DNA of 64,000 nt from Melieria omissa (Eukaryota; Arthropoda; Insecta; Diptera; Ulidiidae), in the NCBI GenBank assembly GCA_963971225.1, contig OZ020267.1, positions 49,919,993 to 49,983,992 on the forward strand, in the 5' to 3' direction. The notes under the pieces were generated by a model that saw only the letters and a program-made list of their open reading frames with translations, ran no database searches and had not been told where the DNA came from. The translations under genes were made by a program, and so were the position numbers. Below, one piece after another: positions 1-11,474 of this stretch (its first letter is position 1; every line of letters begins with the position of its first letter).

Positions 1-129
1 GTTTTTCATTGCAAGTTCTTGACTTCCACTTTAGAATGAACATTATTGTCAAAGAGCAAATCATTATCGCCGACCATTAGCTGATTTTGGGGTAACCTAG
101 TGTAAGTTATAAACTGGGAATAAAGATTA

Positions 130-1207
130 CACACACACAAAAAACACTTTTTTTCTGTTACATGGAGTTTTACTACTGTTTCTTACTAATTTGGGTGCGC
201 TGATTTCGAATCTATCCTCAGATTTTTTCCAGCAGCTCTAGTTAGTGAGATATAAGTACTGTGTCATTTTTTCAGTTTTTCCGCAACAACACCGCACGGC
301 TTCTTCGCACGATACAACTTATTTTTATAGATAAGTTTCAAAATGCCCCGGTAATTGGACCTCAAAGTCGGAAAATATGGAATTTTAAGGCGTTTTCTTT
401 GATGGTCAAATCCATACACATTTTTTATGAAACAATTAACAAGTTAGACGTATAATGAAAGCTGACACATCAAACAATACAACACAGCCAAATAATTTGG
501 CGGAATACACATTCGCAACGAAATAATAGCAAAAATGTACCATAGCCATTTTCATCACTTTTCATACTTTTTCCTTAAAAAATTATTGGGGCCTCAAAAT
601 ATGCAAAGTTTTTATTTTTTTCGTTTCGAGCAATTCAAAATCTTTTTGTTTTTTGCTTGTTTTCCAAACTATTTATAAATGGAACATATAAAAGCGCAAG
701 AACGCATAAAAGCGAAAAGTGATGAAAATGGCTATGTTACATTTTTGCTATTATTTCCATGCGAATGTGTAAATCGCAAATAATTTGGCTGTGTTGCATT
801 GCTTGATGTTTCTTCTTAAGATATTCATATACTTCGTAATTTGATTTATGAAACATCTCTAAAAATTTCGCCATCAGAAAAAACGCCTTGAAATTCAATA
901 TTTTCCTACTTTGGAACCTTATTACCACGCCCATTTAGAACGCATAAAATTTATTCATGCCAGAAAAGATGGCGTGAAATGTTGGAAGTGCAACGATATA
1001 AAAATCATGTCGATAGGATTATTGGTTCAGAAATTACAGCCGAAAACGAGAAAAAAGCCAAGGAAAATTCGAAAAAGTGACACGCTAATTTTTTGCGAGA
1101 ACTAGAGCTGTTACATAAAAACAGAGCATGGTTTTGAAAACAGAGTTGAAAATCGATTCAGATTCATGTAAAAAACTCCATGCAACAGACATGCTGTTGT
1201 GCAGTGT
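130..1207. mobile_element. Foldback-type element with very long terminal inverted arms
   Basis: The two halves are imperfect reverse complements. The left arm runs from about 130 to 565 and the right arm from about 711 to 1207, leaving a loop of roughly 145 bases. Anchor matches are a CATGGAGTTTT block at 161 against AAAACTCCATG near 1170, CAGCTCTAGTT at 231 against AACTAGAGCTG near 1102, and GCCATTTTCATCACTTTT at 545 against its complement at 713. TA dinucleotides flank both inferred ends (128-129 and 1208-1209), which suggests a Tc1/mariner-like or other TA-targeting MITE, but the outermost 20 bases are degenerate and the exact ends are uncertain. No transposase is visible; the short frames in both arms are mirror reads of the same repeat. 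A transcript across it could fold into a hairpin of about 400 base pairs. Confidence 0.7.
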
Positions 1208-2037
1208 TATTAATTAGATGTGGCGAATGCTTCGAATAATAAATAAGCATTTCGAAATGTTCAATTGTCACCTGTACAATTCCTGGTGACCATCTACCAT
1301 GCTGACCCAAACCATAATTGGAAGACAGAGCGAGGTTTAACGTAGTTATCGATGTATTAAAGAGCGATTTTTAGACACTTGTAAGGCTGAGGTGGCTCTA
1401 TTTTCGTTTAAACTCTGCTGAGCTGGCACACAGTTTATCCATTCGACTTCTATAGAAAATGAATTTTTAGCCGAGGAATGAAAAGCCCCTTATTGGGATT
1501 CCTTCTTGTGACCTTACTTCGGATTAAGCTATTCTGAAGAGTGCCGCATCGTTAATCTCCCTCATATTTATATACGTAACGCCTCATTCTTTCCCCCCAA
1601 TATAGCCAACACCTGTCCATCCAACCAAAATAATGCACTTACATGTATCGAGCAACTACAAGTAAGTCTTAGTTTCAGTGGCGCAAAAACCTGTCAGATG
1701 ACTATATTCATGTAAGTAGGGTAAGAAAATGAGAAGTTGGCTTGGGCGGACAGCGAATAGAAAAAGGGACAATTACAATTGCTGTGCCCATTCACATTCT
1801 TAGTATCCACTCGACTTGTCGCTTCAAAAATATGTACGGCAACCAGTTGTTCGTTGGCTGGCATTCAATCGTCTGACTTTGGACCCAGACTTGAGACCGA
1901 TTAAGAACGCCCCGCAAATTGCAGACTTTGGGTTTTCTAAGCGGTCGCAAATTGCAGGAGAGCAGCACAACGTAAACAAATCGCCTCATAATGTTTTTCC
2001 CAACGCCGTGGCGCGCCATCGCCATTGCAAGCGACTG
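1208..2037. other. Unassigned non-coding sequence
   Basis: I see no gene, RNA, or mobile-element end here. The longest frames (98 codons minus, 76 codons plus, overlapping near 1800-2080) lie on opposite strands of the same DNA and match nothing I recognise. Confidence 0.5.
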
Positions 2038-2700
2038 CAGCAGTAACAGCAACAGCAACAGCAACAGGAACAGCGAAAATATGGGCAAGAAGCACGAAAT
2101 ATGGGTTGCTGGCCATTAAGCAAATATTCCGCTAATACTAATGCGCCGCTAGATGGCTCGTTGTTGTTTGTCAGCAGTGCACTGTTGTCTTGCTGTGCGT
2201 TTGAGCAATTTGCAAGCGTGGCTCGAAAGGAGTTGCCAGCGAAGTCGACCAGGTGGAGTGCACTGCAAGAGTGCAGTGTGTGTGTGTGTGTGTGTGTAAC
2301 CGAAAAGCTTCTTAACGTGTTGTTAGTGTTGTTCTCATTACTATTATTATGGCAATGTTTGTTGTTGTTGTTGTTGTAGTTATTATTAACTGTTGCTGTT
2401 CTTATCATTATGACGGTTATTGTTATTGTGCTGTTGTTTATGTTGTCGTTGCACTGCGATGCGCAAGCGCGAGCGCAGCACTAAGCCGCTCATACGGAGT
2501 GCAATTTCAACGTGAACTTCGTGCCCACAAGTTGGTGGTTGTTGTTTGCTGTTATTGCTGCAATTGCAAGTGCTGTTATTCAGCCGGCACACGAGCTCAA
2601 CTATGTTGCTGCTGCCGATGTTCTCGATGTTGTTATTGTTGTTGGTGTTGTTGTTCCTTAAGTACGTGCCATTTGCCGCCTTCCTGTTGATGAAATTGTG
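2038..2700. repeat. Microsatellite-rich block (AACAGC, GT, GTT)
   Basis: An (AACAGC)n tract lies at 2038-2075, a (GT)11 tract at 2276-2297, and a (GTT)n tract at 2357-2377. The stretch up to about 2700 is then rich in TTG/GCT trinucleotides. Long glutamine, cysteine or valine runs in conceptual frames across it are products of these repeats and not evidence of coding. Confidence 0.85.
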
Positions 2701-2925
2701 CTGATTGCAATTCTTTGCTGTTGTTGGTTTTTTGCTCTACTTACCGTTCCAATTGGCCCATTTTGCGGACGTCATTGTTACCAACGTTGCTGCGGCTGCG
2801 GCTGTCGCTGTGGCTTTGGCTACAAGACGTCAGAGCCCATTAACGGCGACACATGTGCAACAATAATGGCACATTTCCAAGTTAAAGAAAGCAAGTCAAG
2901 CGAGTACAAAGCGCTGGCAACGACG

Positions 2926-4787
2926 CACAGTGTTTCGTCTAGAACAAGCTAGCTGGACAAAAACGACATCTTTATTTTTTGATTTTTCTGTTATATAGTC
3001 AATATAAATATTCATAGATTAGGATCTATGTGAAAATAACACATCGGCACCTTTTATATAGTGACAAATATAGCCGAATATATCGGATAACCGAAAATTT
3101 TAATAATTCCTTTGCATAGTTGGTCTGAAGTGTTTTATATAAATAAGTTCCTGTCAAAAGTCGGTGGCATTTTTCTTTATTAGGGAATCTGAGCTTAAGG
3201 GTGAGTAGTATTTTTACAATATCTTGTATTAGCAATTAAGCTATATTTAATAGTTGTAACGTGCCATGATTAAGAAGGAAAGCAATTTTTTCCAAAAATT
3301 TTTAACTTCAAAGGTGAAAAGTTAAGATGTCTCCTCATGTCACCTCTGCAATTTTTATATATATTCTGCTCATAAGTGCCTACTAAAAGATGAAACAAAA
3401 AACCATTGCGAATTTTTTGCACATCTATTTTATTTTATTTTTTATAGATATGTTTACAAGCATAACAAAATTTATGTTTTTTGAAATTTGGTGGGAACAC
3501 TCAAGTGAAACGAGAAACGAAGAGATAATGGAACACATTTTATCAGTGGTGACACTGATGAATTTTCATTAATTCTCTTGCAATTGCGGGATGATGAAGG
3601 TAATATTGTTTGGCAGAATCCTCCACCGTCTTCTACCAGGTTTTGTCATCCTATAAAGTTTATTTTTTCCAAAGAATCAAACGATTTTTTGTTTCTGAAA
3701 CGAACAAAGTTTTGGAAGAGATAAGCTTTATAGTACAAAGAGTATGCTGGAAGAATTTGAAGTTTCTTTCCAACATAATCTGCTTCTAACCATGATTGGG
3801 AAAGTTTGTAATGCTTTGATCGAAATGTCTTCTACTCGAAGTAAATCCAAAAATAATGAATGACGAGACACAGGAGCTTGTACCCAACCGAGAAAATCTG
3901 GGTTTTGGTTTATCCACACTGCAGGCTTGGATTAGGTGTTTTGAATGTCTGCTTCACATTAGCTACCGTCTTTATATAAAAAAGTGGCAGCTTGAGGACG
4001 TTGATGCCTACTAGTGTTAATGGACCAATTGGTACCCCTGCTGTATCTAGTTTTCATGGTTCTGTGACTCATAGTAATGACTAATTGATAAATGATTCAT
4101 CCGATAACAGTGATGATAATGTCTGAGAGAATTATGAAAACTGTCCGTAGGTAATAAACTGACAAGAACTTTCTGTTGTGCTACGACTAGATGTTAAAAA
4201 GTTTAATCTAAAACTGCTTGAACTTTACTTTTAGCGTTTTATTCACATCAATTTGCTCTGGATAACAAGCAGCTTTTGCCTTTGTAATACTATTAATTGC
4301 CGGAAATACCTTATGACCAGTTTGGACCCCACTTCCGAGTCCTTTTGAATGCATGACTAGTCGATTGGCTATCTACATAGTATACTAAAGCTTCTTCACT
4401 ACTCAAACATCTAGCACTTTGCTTCAAATTTTTTTTCGTTCAGAGATTCTTGAGTTTCACTTTTCGCAGTTTTGATAACACTTGCTGAATTTCTCCAGTG
4501 GACAACCGTACAGATATCTACGCAGCATAAATCAACTTATCAGTATATCTGGTATGTTTTAGGTCATCTATTTTTCTCCGTTTAGTCCTCAGACTGGAAC
4601 TATTAAATTCCTTAATATATACATGCATATATATGTATATGTACATACATTCCTATATGTATACAGTTATCAAAAAACCATATAAAACTAAAAAAATATA
4701 TGTATCTGAAATAAAAAGCCGCATATAAAACGAAAAATCCTGAACAATATTTTTGTCCAGCTAGCTTGTTCTACACGAAACACTGTG
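2926..4787 (+). mobile_element. Transib-superfamily DNA transposon, decayed, with RSS-like ends
   Basis: Terminal inverted repeats of 38 bases with one mismatch occupy 2926-2963 and 4750-4787. Each begins with CACAGTG, is followed by a 24-base spacer and then an A-rich nonamer (ACAAAAACG on the left, ACAAAAATA on the right). The insertion is bordered by a 5-base duplication CGACG at 2921-2925 and 4788-4792. Transib elements are known for CACWRTG-type ends, 5-bp GC-rich target duplications and relatedness to RAG1 and its recombination signals, so ends and target agree. Three transposase-like fragments on the plus strand (separate entry) support the call independently. At 1862 bases the copy is shorter than the roughly 3-kb autonomous elements of the family, and it carries stops and frameshifts, so it is inactive. 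An AT-rich (ATGTAT)-like tract at 4613-4665 lies near its right end. Confidence 0.9.
3545..4014 (+). pseudogene. Broken Transib transposase (RAG1-core-like)
   Basis: Three pieces in different frames read in the order expected for a Transib transposase. Piece one (3545-3723) contains WQNPPPSSTRFC followed by PIKFIF, like the conserved proline- and serine-rich motif of the family. Piece two (3744-3863) contains LLLTMIGKVCNAL. From memory of the family, an acidic catalytic residue sits between I and G here, so its codon appears to be missing. Piece three (about 3888-4014) contains GLSTLQAWIRCFECLLH followed by ISYRL. Stops and frame changes separate the pieces, and I cannot confidently trace the rest of the DDE core further downstream (4020-4700). 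It is a dead gene inside the 2926-4787 element. The motif comparison is from recall, not a search. Confidence 0.8.
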
Positions 4788-5382
4788 CGACGGCTCGAAA
4801 TCAAAACATTTGAATTTTTCCAGCGGATACACCTGTGCTGCCGATTGCTGCAAGTTTGTGGCGTTTGTTTTTACAACAACTGACAAAAACACCTCAAACC
4901 ATACTTTGGCAAAAAAGTGACAAAAAAAACAAAAACAAAACAAATGCGACATCTGTTCTTGGGCCGCAGCTCAGGCAACAGTCTGCAAGAATTCCGCAAA
5001 GAATTCAATTAGAGGCGAAAATTGTCCACGCGCGGCTTAATCGGCACTCAAACGGCGCTCCTCCCGCCGTTCCGCGCGTGGCATAGACTCGCTTGCCGGT
5101 GGCACAGGCCGACAGCATCGATGAAAGCGCTGACCAGGTGTTTTCCTGCCGCACGCTGTCTGCACTTCGGCAACAGCTCAACACACTCGCACATGCTCAC
5201 ACTTGCGGTACAGTTGCGTTTATTTCACTTAAATTACCACTAAAGTATGGTGAACTCTGGTGCGGCAAAATAAAAACAAATAAATAAATAAACAAACAAG
5301 TACAGGAGCAGCGGACGCGCTGTGCGCTCACTCGCGAGCTGCATCATTTATTTTTATATTTACCATACATCTGACTGTAGTT

Positions 5383-5419
<37 letters not shown>

Positions 5420-5801
5420 TTACGTTAGTAAATTAACGCAGCAATCTCATAAATAGGCAGTTGCGGTCAATGCAAGTTGCAAAGAAGAAAGGAAAGCCAA
5501 GCTTGCCAGTAAAATTGCGCACAGCTGAGAGACGGAGGGAAGCTACTGTGGTATATTCACGCGCCAAACGCAACATAGACAGATAGATGGATAAAGTGCG
5601 GCAGTTGAAGTTTGGAATGTTTCAAATGATGAACTCGACTAATCAGTTGTCGAGGTTTTCACAACGATTTCGCATCCAGTAGTAAAATAAAGCAGCAATA
5701 GAGCATCGCGATAGGGTTGTTGCGACCCATAAATGGATCCCCATATGGTATGGTTATGTAGAAAATATTGGTCTACCCGTGGTCTTCTCGGCTGGCCATT
5801 C
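4788..5801. other. Unassigned non-coding sequence with a GTT microsatellite
   Basis: This stretch resumes the sequence interrupted by the Transib element. It contains a (GTT)/(GAT) tract at 5380-5421. Overlapping frames of 60-83 codons near 4835-5287 occur in all three plus frames and none resembles a known protein, so I do not call a gene. Confidence 0.5.
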
Positions 5802-5809
5802 ATATGCAT

Positions 5810-6429
5810 TAATGTCCTGCATGAGTATATTCATTTTGGCCACTACACTACTGTACATACTGTACGGGTACTTGGTATTCGAAGAATGTGTGCAACGAAA
5901 CGAATAGAAACGAGAACCAGCGAGCGTCGCTTCTCGATTCTATTCGTATTTGGTGAATAGCGAACACTGCAGTGCTCGTATTCGGTAATCGAGAACTTTG
6001 CGAAGTATTCGAAGATCAACAGTTTAATCGAATATTTTTATGCGCAGTACGTCACTTTTCCATGTGTATACCAGTGGTGCGGTTGAAGTGGCTTATTAGT
6101 TAGTACGCAAAATGGAAATTAATGAAGAAAGTAGCATAACAAATAAATATTAATATACAACATAAATATTTCTAAATAATCTTAGGAATATTAAAACGGT
6201 ATTCAAGCAGTTTGTACTATTATTCGAATGCTTTTGTCCTCGTTTTTCCGCTTCGAGCGAATATGAATAAATAGTGTACGACTCGTTTCTCTTCGGAGCT
6301 TACTCGTACTCGAAGAGAGCTGTACTCATATTCATTCGGACTGGTCTGCAGAGATTGAAGTGAAGTATTCAATTCAAAAGCATTTGAACGTTTTCGAATA
6401 GCAAAAATGCATAATCGTGCAGGACTCTG
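5810..6429. mobile_element. hAT-type non-autonomous element
   Basis: The right end reads CGTGCAGGACTCTG (6416-6429), which on the other strand is CAGAGTCCTGCACG, a CAG-led start typical of hAT elements. The left end is a mutated copy, TAATGTCCTGCATGAG, starting at 5810. The flanks are ATATGCAT (5802-5809) and ATATGTAT (6430-6437), a 7-of-8 match to the 8-base target duplication that hAT elements make. Both halves are crowded with CGAAT/ATTCG words, such as near 5878-6010 and 6220-6410, which look like subterminal transposase-binding repeats. There is no open frame for a transposase. Confidence 0.7.
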
Positions 6430-6556
6430 ATATGTATCTATCTAGTTCTTATTTTATTTGCGATTTGACAGATTTTTCAAGGGAAATTCTGTATGGAGAA
6501 ACAAGCCAGTTTGAACTTGGCGTTCGAGTGTAAAGAAAGAATAAACAGTGATAACA

Positions 6557-7000
6557 CCGTGCGACAAAAATCAAAAAATTTCAAAACACACGAAAAAATC
6601 TATATACACGCGAATCTAGGGGCCAAATGTAGTAAAACTGCTTTTAAAAGTAAACTGTAAAACTAGTTTTTCTCTCTGACGTCAGGATTTTTTTTTAAAG
6701 GACTTTAAAATTTCAAGGACATGTTTATTTCCAAAAATTATTTAAAAAATTGAGCGCATTGTAGAATAACAATATGGGTATCAAATGAAAGAGAAAAATC
6801 CTTAGAATCTTAGAAAATTTAATGTTTTGGTGCAAAAGGACAAAGAGGTATTGAAAATGTCCTTTTAAAACTTTACCCTGGAATATCCTTGGAAATTTCC
6901 AATAATTTTTTTTTGAAAAAATATATCTTAAGGACTAATATGTACACTACCACATCCTTGATTTTCGTCTTTCTAACTTTATTAGTTTAAGATATATATA
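6557..7000 (+). mobile_element. Diverged relic of the ACACCGTGCG repeat family
   Basis: The copy starts sharply at ACACCGTGCGACAAAAAT. It shares an ordered series of short blocks with 24658-25095 (sharp same start, CTATATRCRCG, a block of CCTTTTAAAA type, and CTAACTTTATT near the end). The same start motif occurs inside the CACTA/Chapaev-like copies at 45896 and, inverted and mutated, near 27415. The right end is not defined. No coding capacity is seen. Confidence 0.55.
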
Positions 7001-8029
7001 ATTATTAGATATATTATAATATAGAATGTCAATATTTGATGCAAGAATTCAAATGCTTAAAATTGAATTTATAGATACAGTAACAGTATTAATTCACTTG
7101 CCCACTTAGTTAATGCAATTCATGACAAAAAACCACTGAGTGAAATTCGTTGTACAAACCTGAAATGAAAGAGAAAAATTGTATTAAGTTTAAGTTTCAC
7201 CTTTGATAAAAGCAACAATCAAACTGTGTAGTTTAACAATAACACTTCATAAATAACTTGTGAATTTGTTCCTCAAATGATGAACTAAGATCAGATGTAT
7301 GCTATGGATTTTCAAGTCCATATGAGACTTTTACGCCGCTGCTATCATCGCATCCAACTGAACTTATTTGTTTAGAATTTTTTTTAATTTTCATCTTCAT
7401 ATGAGATCTTTCCAATTCTACGGTATTATTTTTGGAGCATTAAACTTTTATGCCACACCTTGCCTTGGCTTGGCCGCATCGAATCCATTCTAGTGCAAGT
7501 AATAGTATTAGGTACAAGCAATAAATGTTAGGCGCGACAGCAGCAAGTGGTATCTAGATTTAGGCTCTTGCAGTGTTGTGCACAAAAATGATGAATTAAA
7601 CGAGTTTCGGGTGCACAGACCTTTTTCAATGGAATGGCATGGAATAAGTTGAAGGCCAATTCGTATGGACTCTGTAGTGCAAAACTTGAAACACGCGTAA
7701 AGACTATCATAATTTGGCTTTGTTGCTGTTGTTTTGTGATTACCTTTGCGTGTGGTTTGCCTTGACAATCACGAAGAGCCACAGCAACAAAGGCAAACGC
7801 AGTTTCACAAACGCCGAGCAATTAATCAGCACAAACGCACTCGCCCGCCATGTGTTGCCGCGTATTGGCTCATTTGCTGCCAATTAGCAGTAATTTTTCG
7901 CATTCAATATAATTTTTTAATTAGAAGGAGGAAAGCGAGTGGAAACCGCGTGGGGCCGACAAAGACGCAACACTTATGCGCGCAATACTGCGGGCGGCAA
8001 TGACGCCAGCGACGACAGCACTAATAGTG
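7001..8029. other. Unassigned AT-rich non-coding sequence
   Basis: No mobile-element ends, RNA genes or convincing frames were found. Overlapping minus-strand frames at 7508-7821 share no recognisable motif. Confidence 0.45.
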
Positions 8030-8760
8030 ATGATGACACCGACGGCAACAACAACAACAACAGCAAAAACAACATATGCGCTAAGCGGCGTTTGTCATCG
8101 GCGCTGGCTTGCAGCGCCGTCAACATTGCTGACATCGCCAACAATGCCGGTTATTAATAAAATGCAGCAACAACAACAAAACCACCAATATAAATAACAA
8201 CAGCAACGATGGCGGTATCAGAGCTTAACATATGCCGCATCGTTTGTGTTTGTGACGTTAAGTCAAGTTTAGTTGTTACTGTTGTTGTTACTAGTTTTAG
8301 TGCTGTTGTTGCAACTTTTGCTGCCGCAGTCGCTGTCGGCGTCGCCGATGAACATGACGATGATGTATTGCCTGTGCTGGAAGAGCCAAGTGTAAACGGC
8401 AAAAAAGAAAACAATTAAATGAAAAATTGGCGTGAAAAAAACAGTAAAGCAACAAACAACATGAGATGATATCAAAGCAGCAACAACAACAGCCGTAGAA
8501 TTTAACATTGTAATTCGAAGACGCCACAGAGAGGAAAAACACTCACTCACTTGCACAGCGAACAGAGCACAGCGAAGCGTGGCAAGTTGCATCACTTCCG
8601 TAAACAACAGCGACAACAACACAACACAACCCAACAACAGAAACAAAATCGGCAGACATAGCATTTTATCATCACTTGCAGCTGAAATGCCACATCGCGT
8701 TGCAACATCGCAATGCGGCGAGCACGACGTTAACAACAAAAACAACAACACCGTTGGCGC
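8030..8760. repeat. CAA/CAG/GTT trinucleotide-rich zone
   Basis: There are (CAA)n tracts around 8045-8075, 8165-8205, 8475-8495 and 8600-8645, and GTT-rich sequence at 8270-8325. The 244-codon minus-strand frame at 8269-9003 spans this zone. Its asparagine-, cysteine- and leucine-rich translation follows from the repeats and I do not regard it as a gene. Confidence 0.75.
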
Positions 8761-10899
8761 TGATTGACAGAGCGGCAGAACCGGCAGCGACGACAAATTC
8801 ACGCGCGGGTAATGGCGGCAAGTGCCGGCAGTCGCGTTGCATGCGATGCAGCGGCGCGATGACAAGTCGCCGCGCTTGAGAAAAGGTGTGACGCGATGGT
8901 GGGTGGCGACAATACCCAATGCGGTGCATGAAAATGTCAAAAACTGGCGCAAATGGCTACGACGTGAACGAGAATTTATGCAGAAAATGCGAAAGTACGC
9001 CATCGATTAAAAGTTGACGTACTCAACGCAGTGAACAGACTTTAAATGGTTTCGAATAAATTTGCATCACTAGAATTTCAGGTTTGAAAACGGAGGGCTC
9101 TCGTCAAAGATAATTTGCTGTATTTGTAAATTCTGCCGTAGCTACACTTAACTTCACGTAACTTTGCAGCGCAGATAAGGCAAAAATTTGCGCAAGTAAT
9201 AACGCTCGTAAAAATCGCTGTCTACGGCCACCACTCGGATCGTTTGTGGTGATTCTTAATAAGCTCAATAAAAATCACGCACAGCCGCAACGCATAACGC
9301 ACCCAACACGCTCATAATTTGTAGCACCCAATGGGTCTGCGTGTGGCAACGGCTGCACGCGAACCACATTGTTGCACTTAACTCGAACACAAATCGCCGT
9401 GCAAACCTACCGACGAGCTAACTATGGATACTTTATGTGCGCAAATGGCCCACAAGGGAAGAGCCTGCTCGCTGGGGTTTTGCGATTCTAATGCACTTCA
9501 GAGAAATTTATGACAGTTTTTAGTGGAAAAAGGTTGGATCTTGTGTGCTCCATGGATCGCTTGTGCCAATAGATTGAGAAATATCATTAACTCTACGACA
9601 ACTGGGCTCTTCAAATTGTACATAGACAATTCAGTTCAATCAAACTGCGCACTGTGGCCTTAAAATAAGAATAGAAACTATAGACATGTGGCCATATCTC
9701 ACAGTTAGGGCAATCAAATATTTATTGTAGCATAAAATAAAATGATAAAGTCATATTCACACTGAGCTCGATGTTTTCTTATTTCGGTTATTGATATTTT
9801 CGGTCGTGTAATTTGTTTTTGTAAATTAATGGTATTAATGTAATATTTTTTAGGTGGAAGAACAGAAATATAAATTTTCAATTTTATATAAACAAATACC
9901 CAACTAAGGAGGGTAAATGTAACATAATTGTAAATGGGTTAGAATTAAATAAATTAAATTGAGATGTTCTCGTTTCGAATACAACCATGACGTTTCGGTA
10001 ATCTATAGTATTTAATGGTCTGGGCTCTGCCAGACCTCGAAACGTTTTTGCCATCATTCATGTTGCTGTTGACTTTCAGCAAAGCAATTCATGAACCACT
10101 ATTCCACTACAACGTCAGTGTGAGTGCGTCGTGAACGCTGATCCTTTAGCAAAACAGAGGTTGAACTTGCGCCAGTGGCATTCTTGCGTTGCGCGTTAGT
10201 GTTGCACTGATAGGTCTATCAGCCACCCAGCGGCAGACGAGTATTAGGCAGAGAAGCAGAAACTTTCACATGCGATTGCGGTACGTGGAGGCGAACCCAT
10301 TTGACTTGTCGCCTTAGTGCGGCAAGTCGGTTGGGGCGGTCAATGGGTTTGTGCGTCGGAGCCGCAACCGGTGTGCGGCATGACCAAAGCGGAAATTGGC
10401 CTAACGAGTTGCAACAAAACAAAATACAGTTTGCTGCGCCACGGAGCAGCGTCGAATGTGTAAGCGACCGGAATGCGTGAGAAATGCGACAGTACTCATA
10501 TGTTATGCGCTTGCGTGACTGTGTCGCGGCGGAATTATAAATAAATTAAAGTAAAAGCTGATACTTATGGGATTATTTAATGGGATTCCGTGGGGAGAGA
10601 CGAGGGGAATTTAAAGTGCGTTGCCGAAGGTGTTGTAACCTGCGCAAATAAAAACTACACACCTACGTTGTAGAACATTGTACGTGGCCAGTAATTCGAA
10701 TGTGTTGAATATGTTCTTGAAACTTTATAAATTGAAATTTTCTATATAAAATTTATATTCTGATTGACAGTTGCATTATTGCTGAACCTAAAGAACTAAA
10801 ACTACCAATCTGAACTTTGGGAAATACATTTGTTTTGGAAAGCGGAAAAGCTGGGATTTGGCAAAAATCATTCCACCAAAAATGTAATAAGACTAAAGA
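8761..10899. other. Unassigned non-coding sequence
   Basis: This is a mixed-composition stretch. GC content is somewhat higher near 8760-8900 and 10120-10480, with AT-rich sequence between. No gene, RNA or repeat structure was recognised. Confidence 0.45.
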
Positions 10900-11147
10900 C
10901 AGTCGTGTCTGGGTATAGTGAACACCCTATACAGTGAACACCTCAATATAGTGAACACCCAAATGTTGACATGGAGCCTCTAAATATTGAAAACAATTTT
11001 GAAAGCAATTTTAGCAAAACACAAAAAGTGTATATTGAGCAAATAAAACGAGTTTTTGAACAAAAATGTTAACCTTGGTATAGTGGAAAACCTCAATACT
11101 GTGAACAGGCCTTGCAAAAATTAGTTCACTATATCCAGACACGACTG
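10900..11147 (+). mobile_element. pogo/Tigger-like MITE, copy 1
   Basis: The ends are inverted repeats of about 24 bases that begin CAGTCGTGTCTGG and run into TATAGTGAAC. The 248-base element is almost collinear with the copy at 58372-58620. Inside the left end TATAGTGAAC-like words repeat three times, which looks like subterminal binding sites. TA follows the right end, but the left flank is GA, so the left target base has mutated. A TA target and a CAG start are typical of pogo-like members of the Tc1/mariner group. There is no transposase. Confidence 0.8.
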
Positions 11148-11474
11148 TATTGCAAAAGTATAATTGACCCATTGACCTAAAATTTGATAAATGTGATACA
11201 AATCCAAAATTATTCCATACATATTGCATTTGAAAGTTTGTTGAAAAATTGACCTTTAAAGGGGTTTAAACACGTAAGTTCTCATGAAAAGAGACTCGAA
11301 ACACATCCTTAACACATCCTGTCTACTAAGACGCCTTAAAAGGATAAAACCCTGGGTCCTGATCGGACTTCATTGAAAGCTGATGCAAGCTTTGCATTAG
11401 CATAAACTAGTATGTACAATGTCGAGATATGATGTTTTCTCGCTTACTTAACTGCTATCATAAATATACCAGTG

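Noticed and set aside
8269..9003. 244-codon minus-strand open frame
   Set aside because: Its end is a poly-asparagine/serine run from a GTT microsatellite and the rest is cysteine- and leucine-rich without motifs. Competing frames exist on the plus strand.
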